64,000 nucleotides of DNA, taken from the NCBI RefSeq assembly GCF_001187435.1, contig NZ_LFXA01000003.1, forward strand, positions 1 through 64,000, written 5' to 3'. Made by a program: the position numbers and the translations under genes. This document shows positions 59,692 to 64,000 of this stretch, piece after piece. This stretch comes from Streptomyces caatingaensis. GTDB taxonomy: Bacteria > Actinomycetota > Actinomycetes > Streptomycetales > Streptomycetaceae. Each line of letters opens with the position of its first letter. Within the stretch, counting starts at the first letter, position 1. Under the pieces are notes generated by a model, which worked only from the letters and a program-made list of their open reading frames with translations, was not told the origin of the DNA and did not search any database.

Positions 59692-60504
59692 TCAGGCGGC
59701 CTTGGCGACGAGCTGGTCCGCGAGCCGGCACAGCCGGCGGACCGTGCGGTCCTCCATGGCCACCGGGGCGGCCGGGGAGAGGGCGGTGCGGTCGTAGTAG
59801 GCGCCGGGGACGAGCTCGGTGGCGGGGTCGCACAGCCGCACCACCCGCTCGGCGCCCTCGGCGGCGGTCTCGCCCTCGTGCGCGTACATCGGCAGCAGGG
59901 CGGTGTCGCAGACGCCGGGGTGGACGCTGACCGAGGTCCAGGCGGCCTCGGCGCGGGCGAAGACGGTCAGGGCGAGCTGCGACTGGGCGTAGGCGGCCAG
60001 GCGGGAGTAGCGCTTGGCGCGCTGGGGGTCGTTCCAGGCGATGGAGGCGGTGCGGTGCATGGAGGAGGAGACGTTGACGACGCGGGCGCCGGGCCGGGCG
60101 CCGAGCGGGCCGGCGAGTTCGTGGGTGAGGAGGTAGGCGGCCAGGAAGTTGACCTGGAAGGCGAGTTCGTTGCCGTCGTCGGTCACGGTCCGCCGCTCGG
60201 GGGCGGCGACGGCGGCGTTGTTGACGAGGACGTCGAGGACGGGGTGCCGGTCGGCGATCCGCGCGGCCATGGCGCGGACCTCGTCGAGGCGCGAGAAGTC
60301 GGCGACGGCCAGGTCGAGCCGGCCGGCGTCGGCGCCGGCGGCCACGAGGCGGGCGACGGCGTCCTCGCCGGCGGCCCGGCCGGGCGCGTGCACGACGACG
60401 CTGTCGCCGCGCGCGGCGAGCAGCCGGGCGGTCTCCCAGCCGATGCCGGAACTGGCACCGGTGACCAGGACGGTCCTGGGGGCAGGGGAGACGGCTGAAG
60501 ACAT
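59692..60504 (-). CDS. Short-chain dehydrogenase-like protein with altered active site
   Basis: A 270-residue SDR with TGASSGIG at 15-22, NNAAVA at 95-100 and VVNVSSSMH (catalytic Ser) at 142-150, in the retinol-dehydrogenase-like group. The catalytic pair usually reads YxxSK; here it is Y172-AQS-Q176 (codon CAG), so the Lys that lowers the Tyr pKa is missing. Activity may be reduced or the protein may have another role. ATG 60504 is used. Confidence 0.82.
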   Translation of the reverse strand: MSSAVSPAPRTVLVTGASSGIGWETARLLAARGDSVVVHAPGRAAGEDAVARLVAAGADAGRLDLAVADFSRLDEVRAMAARIADRHPVLDVLVNNAAVAAPERRTVTDDGNELAFQVNFLAAYLLTHELAGPLGARPGARVVNVSSSMHRTASIAWNDPQRAKRYSRLAAYAQSQLALTVFARAEAAWTSVSVHPGVCDTALLPMYAHEGETAAEGAERVVRLCDPATELVPGAYYDRTALSPAAPVAMEDRTVRRLCRLADQLVAKAA

Positions 60505-60928
60505 GATGATCCACTCCGGGAACGGTTCGATGCGGCAGCGCCCCGCCGGGGTTTCCGACGGGGTGCTGCCCTGGGGAGGTACGGAAAGGACGACGGCGCG
60601 GTTACGGCACCGTGTCGAGCGAACAGCGCGCGGGACCGGTCAACGCCCTATGGGGCGGCCGGTCGTCGTGGCGCAGACGGCTGTTCACGCGGACCATCCA
60701 ACGGAGCGGGCCGCACGGCTTCAAGCGGCACGCCCCTTTCCTGACGCCGCCCTGACGGGCCGTGTCCCGGCGCGGGGGTGATCCGGTGGGGACCCGGGGG
60801 ATACGGAAACGGACCGCCGCCGTCACCCTGGGTGAAGCCGTCGTCCGCATAACGGACGCACCTGCAGAGCTTTGTCCGGGATCGCATACTCGTGGTCTTC
60901 CGATCTCGCATAGTGGACAGGTACGCCC
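60505..60928. promoter_or_regulatory. Divergent promoter region with an IclR-like palindrome
   Basis: No gene is supported in this 424-bp stretch between the SDR and permease genes. CGTCCG-CATAA-CGGACG (60841-60857) is a perfect 6-bp inverted repeat with a central CATA, resembling sites bound by IclR-family regulators. TCGCATAG occurs again near 60906, close to the permease start. The rightward promoter is probably in this last 100 bp. Confidence 0.5.
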
Positions 60929-62332
60929 ATGAGCCGGACACTGACCTCACCGCCCCCGACGCCGACGGGAAGCCCGTCGCCGCAGCACTCCCCGCTGTCG
61001 AACGGGCTCAAGCAGCGCCACCTTTCGATGATCGCCCTCGGGGGCGTCATCGGCGCCGGCCTCTTCGTGGGCTCCGGCGCGGGCATCGCCACGGCCGGTC
61101 CGTCGATCGTGGTCGCCTACGCGGTGTCCGGCCTGCTCGTGATGTTCGTGATGCGCATGCTCGGCGAGATGTCGGCGGCGAACCCGTCCTCCGGCTCGTT
61201 CTCCGTCCACGCGGACCGGGCCATCGGCCCCTGGGCGGGCTTCACCGCCGGCTGGATGTTCTGGACGCTGCTGGTCGTGGGCGTGGGCATCGAGGCGATC
61301 GGCGCGGCCCACATCCTGCAGGGCTGGTTCCCCGGCACGCCCTCGTGGATGTGGGTGCTGCTCCTCATGGCGCTGTTCTGCGGAACGAACCTGGGGGCGG
61401 TGGCGAACTTCGGCGAGTTCGAGTTCTGGTTCGCCGCCCTGAAGATCGGCGCGATCGCGCTGTTCCTGATCCTGGGCGGGCTGGCGATCTTTGGCCTGCT
61501 GCCCGGCACCCACGCCCCGGGCACCGCCCACCTGCTGCACGACGGCGGCTTCCTGCCCGCCGGCACCGGCGGACTGCTCGTCGGCCTGCTGGCCTCGCTC
61601 GCCGCCTACGGCGGCCTGGAGACGGTGACCATCGCCGCCGCCGAGTCCGAGGACCCGGTCCGCGGCGTCGCGAAGGCCGTCCGTACGACGATGTGGCGCA
61701 TCGGCGTCGTCTACGTCGGCTCGATGCTGGTGATCGTCACGCTCGTCCCGTGGAACGACCCGGCCGTCACCGGCTCCGGCCCCTACGCCGCCGTCCTGGA
61801 CCGCCTGGGCGTGCCCGCGGGCGGCCAGGTGATGAACGTCGTCGTCCTGATCGCCCTGCTGTCGGCGATGAACGCCAACATCTACGGCTCCTCCCGCATG
61901 GCGCACTCGCTGGTCTCCCGCGGCCAGGGGCCGAGGTTCCTGGCGAAGGTCTCCGGCCAGGTGCCGCGCCGCGCGGTGCTCGCCTCCTGCGCGTTCGGCT
62001 TCTTCGCCGTCCTGCTGTCCTACTGGTGGCCCACCACCGTCTTCGCCTGGCTGCTCAACATGGTCGGCGGCGTCGTCCTGATCGTGTGGGGCTTCATCGC
62101 GGCCTCGCACCTGCTCCTGCGCCGCCGCCTGGAGCGCGAGGCCCCCGGGCGGCTCGTCGTGCGCATGTGGGGCTTCCCCTATCTGACCTGGGTGACCCTG
62201 GCCGGTGTCGCCGGCGCCCTGGCGCTGATGACGCTCCAGGCCGACACCCGCGTCCAGCTCGCCTCCACCGGCGGCCTGGCCCTCGCCCTGGCCCTGATCG
62301 GCCGCCTCCGCCAGGGCGCCGCGAGGCGTTAG
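60929..62332 (+). CDS. Amino-acid permease (APC superfamily, GABA/aromatic type)
   Basis: A 467-residue membrane protein with 12 helices and the amino-acid transporter signature GLKQRHLSMIALGGVIGAGLFVGSG at the N-terminus of helix 1, GPSIVVAYAVSGLLVMFVMRMLGEM, and YGGLETVTIAAAESEDP in the middle. It takes up an amino acid with protons; the substrate class is probably GABA or another neutral amino acid. ATG 60929 is used. Followed by a strong terminator. Confidence 0.9.
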   Translation: MSRTLTSPPPTPTGSPSPQHSPLSNGLKQRHLSMIALGGVIGAGLFVGSGAGIATAGPSIVVAYAVSGLLVMFVMRMLGEMSAANPSSGSFSVHADRAIGPWAGFTAGWMFWTLLVVGVGIEAIGAAHILQGWFPGTPSWMWVLLLMALFCGTNLGAVANFGEFEFWFAALKIGAIALFLILGGLAIFGLLPGTHAPGTAHLLHDGGFLPAGTGGLLVGLLASLAAYGGLETVTIAAAESEDPVRGVAKAVRTTMWRIGVVYVGSMLVIVTLVPWNDPAVTGSGPYAAVLDRLGVPAGGQVMNVVVLIALLSAMNANIYGSSRMAHSLVSRGQGPRFLAKVSGQVPRRAVLASCAFGFFAVLLSYWWPTTVFAWLLNMVGGVVLIVWGFIAASHLLLRRRLEREAPGRLVVRMWGFPYLTWVTLAGVAGALALMTLQADTRVQLASTGGLALALALIGRLRQGAARR

Positions 62333-62357
62333 CCCGCCTCTCCGCCCTCCGCCGAGT

Positions 62358-62386
62358 GCCCCCGCCGGCCGCGTGCCGGCGGGGGC
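62358..62386 (+). terminator. Terminator after the permease gene
   Basis: A perfect 12-bp stem (62358-62369 with 62375-62386), GCCCCCGCCGGC, with a 5-nt loop, followed by CGCTTCC, 26 bp after the stop. Confidence 0.85.
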
Positions 62387-62463
62387 GCTTCCGTGCGGGT
62401 CGGGCCGTCTCCTTGATCAACCTGGATAAAAGGGTCAAACGCCTGGTGCCTATAGTTGGCGGA

Positions 62464-63825
62464 GTGTTTTCGCGAACAAATCTCACCGCATGGCGTCGGC
62501 CGCAGGCGATCCTGTGGACCGCGGCGGGTGTGGTGGCGCTCGGACTCGTCATAGCCCTGGAGATCGCCGCCCGCCGTTACGCCGGTGCGCCGGGGCCGCT
62601 GACCACCCAGGTGCGCGAGGTGATCCTCCCCGCCAAACCGGGCCCGCTGTACGGCGGGCTGGCCCTGATGATGGTGGTGCTCACCTGGCGGCAACGGTTC
62701 GTCGCCGCGGGCGCGGCGATCGGCATCGACATCGTCTTCGCGCTCGTGCGGTGGGCGGCCGGCGTGGAGGTGACCGACGGCCGCTACTTCGGCAACGGCG
62801 CGCTGTGGGTGCTGCTGGCCTGCGCCGTCATCGCCGTCACGCGCCGCACCGGCCGCGAACGCGCCCTGCTGCTCAAGGGCGTCGGGCTGGGCCTGCTCCT
62901 GGTGACCGGCCGCAAGATCGGCGACACCTGGCTGCTCATCACCGCGAAGACGCGCCCCTCGGTCCTCGACCAGTACCTGGCGACCGCCGACCACGCGCTG
63001 GGCAACCCGTCCTGGGTGGCGGGCCGGATCCTCGACGCCACCGGCCCGGTCGGCACCCACCTCCTCGACGTCGTCTACGCCCAGCTCGCGGTGGCCGCGA
63101 TCGCCGTCGCGCTCTACCAGCTCCGCACCACGGGGGCCGCGGGCCGTTTCCCCCGCCACCACCTGGTGCGCACCTTCCTGCTGATCGGCGTCCTCGGACC
63201 GGCCGTCTACATGGTCTTCCCGGTGGTCGGGCCGGTCTTCGCCTACGGCCCGGGCGCCTCCGGCACCGGCGGCGTCCAGTGGGCCGTGGCCGACCTCTGG
63301 CCGCACACCCTGCCGCCGCTCCACACCCCGCTCCCGATGGGGTACGACGACATCACCCCGCGCAACTGCATGCCCAGCCTGCACACGGCCTGGTCCGTCG
63401 CCATCTTCGTCCACTCCCGTCGCGGCCCGCGCCTGCTGCGCCACGCGGGCACCTTCTGGCTCGTCGCCACGCTCAGCGCGACGCTGGGATTCGGCTACCA
63501 CTACGGCGTGGACCTCGTCGCCGGTGTCGTGTTCGCGCTCACCGTCGAGGCCGCGCTGCGCTGCTGGGACCGCGGCGGGGACCGGCGGGGAGTCCGCATG
63601 GTCGCCCACGGCGCGGCGGTCTTCACCGCGCTCCTGCTGTCCTACCGCTTCCTGCCCGGGGAGATGGCCCGCCACCCGTGGCTCTCCGGCCCGCTGCTCC
63701 TGCTGGCGATGGGCTCGGTGATCTACACCTACGTACGCACCACCCGGCGGTGGGACCGCGAGCCGGCGCCGGAGGTGCCGCCGGCGCGGCGGCCGGAGCC
63801 GCGGCCCGAACTCGTCCGCGACTGA
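62464..63825 (+). CDS. PAP2-family membrane phosphatase/transferase (inositol-phosphotransferase-like)
   Basis: A 453-residue protein with about 10-11 membrane helices. Its C-terminal half carries the PAP2 motifs of the AUR1/inositol phosphorylceramide synthase-like group: PRNCMPSLHTAWSVAIF and GFGYHYGVDLVAGVV, with catalytic His in each. It likely removes or transfers a phospho-alcohol on a lipid. The start is uncertain: GTG 62464 has only GGCGGA close by, and GTG 62446 in frame is possible. It ends in a Pro/Arg/Glu-rich tail. Confidence 0.82.
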   Translation: MFSRTNLTAWRRPQAILWTAAGVVALGLVIALEIAARRYAGAPGPLTTQVREVILPAKPGPLYGGLALMMVVLTWRQRFVAAGAAIGIDIVFALVRWAAGVEVTDGRYFGNGALWVLLACAVIAVTRRTGRERALLLKGVGLGLLLVTGRKIGDTWLLITAKTRPSVLDQYLATADHALGNPSWVAGRILDATGPVGTHLLDVVYAQLAVAAIAVALYQLRTTGAAGRFPRHHLVRTFLLIGVLGPAVYMVFPVVGPVFAYGPGASGTGGVQWAVADLWPHTLPPLHTPLPMGYDDITPRNCMPSLHTAWSVAIFVHSRRGPRLLRHAGTFWLVATLSATLGFGYHYGVDLVAGVVFALTVEAALRCWDRGGDRRGVRMVAHGAAVFTALLLSYRFLPGEMARHPWLSGPLLLLAMGSVIYTYVRTTRRWDREPAPEVPPARRPEPRPELVRD

Positions 63826-63883
63826 CGCCGCTTCGGCCCCTACGGGCGCACACGTGCCGTCGATCACTCGTCACCCGGAGGGG

Positions 63884-63919
63884 ATGGACTTACTAGGACG
63901 TCCAACTATATCGTCGTGA
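63884..63919 (+). other. Possible 11-codon leader ORF with rare TTA and CTA codons, or an operator palindrome
   Basis: ATG 63884 follows CGGAGGGG and reads MDLLGRPTISS before TGA at 63917-63919. The two Leu codons are TTA and CTA, both rare in Streptomyces, and TTA needs the bldA tRNA. It lies just ahead of the cobalamin riboswitch. The same bases contain an imperfect 18-bp palindrome (63891-63908, centre GGACGTCC), so an operator is an equally good reading. Confidence 0.35.
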
Positions 63920-64000
63920 CCAAGGCCCGCGGTGCGAGACCGGCACGGTCCCGCCACTGTGACCGAGGAGCGCACCGCCGCGAACTCGCCACCGGCACAA
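63920..64000 (+). promoter_or_regulatory. Cobalamin riboswitch, 3' part outside window
   Basis: GCGGTGCGAGACCGGCACGG followed by TCCCGCCACTGTGACCG matches the conserved core of the adenosylcobalamin riboswitch, including the B12 box GCCACTG. The structure continues past the window edge. It should shut off a rightward gene, probably for cobalamin synthesis or uptake or a B12-alternative enzyme, when B12 is plentiful. The exact 5' boundary is approximate. Confidence 0.85.

Overview
The window reads as a chromosomal segment of a Streptomyces or close relative. Base composition is very GC-rich, third codon positions are almost all G or C, GTG starts are frequent, and the gene families are typical: a mycothiol-dependent dehydrogenase, the actinobacterial 24-residue ribosomal protein bL37, DevR/DevS-like signalling, a PadR/membrane-protein pair and class I lanthipeptide genes. 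No rRNA, tRNA, insertion sequence, prophage or CRISPR array was seen.

Layout. 0-9.3 kb is ordinary: an edge-truncated aromatic acid exporter, a cold-shock protein, a lipase, a small toxin-antitoxin pair, an MFS pump, the formaldehyde-detoxification pair (mycothiol dehydrogenase plus MBL hydrolase), a PPOX flavoprotein, an acyl-CoA ligase and an L,D-transpeptidase. 9.4-20.2 kb is the most unusual region. A leftward operon holds a radical SAM/SPASM maturase, a 48-residue peptide gene found by hand, an HExxH peptide hydroxylase, a serine hydrolase and a dehydrogenase. Facing away from it is a rightward run: TylF-type methyltransferase, 2OG-Fe(II) oxygenase, an unknown protein, a thymidylate-kinase-like protein, a chloramphenicol-phosphotransferase-like kinase and an MFS exporter. 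I read these as one candidate RiPP (ribosomally made, modified peptide) locus.

20.3-24.4 kb has an acyltransferase with a PadR/membrane pair, a secreted protein, a decayed serine hydrolase and a CatB-type acetyltransferase. 24.7-29.5 kb is a compact class I lanthipeptide locus: a 48-residue FxLD-type precursor, LanB and LanC. Its promoter carries three heptamers at exact 11-bp spacing, the last one 8 bp upstream of a -10, which is the arrangement bound by SARP activators.

29.5-42.6 kb is mixed metabolism and stress functions, including an SMR pump/TetR pair with two operator dyads and an array of 21 14-bp tandem repeats behind the TetR gene. 42.7-52.3 kb looks like an oxygen/redox module: a DevR-like regulator, a DevS-like GAF kinase, phosphoketolase, a cation/proton antiporter and a stand-alone ctaD. 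The same 15-bp palindromic box lies upstream of the regulator and between kinase and ctaD. 52.4-63.8 kb carries a secreted peptidase, an SGNH hydrolase, a signal peptidase, a drug pump/methyltransferase divergent pair, ribosomal protein bL37, an SDR with an altered active site, an amino-acid permease and a PAP2 protein. The window ends inside a cobalamin riboswitch whose gene lies outside.
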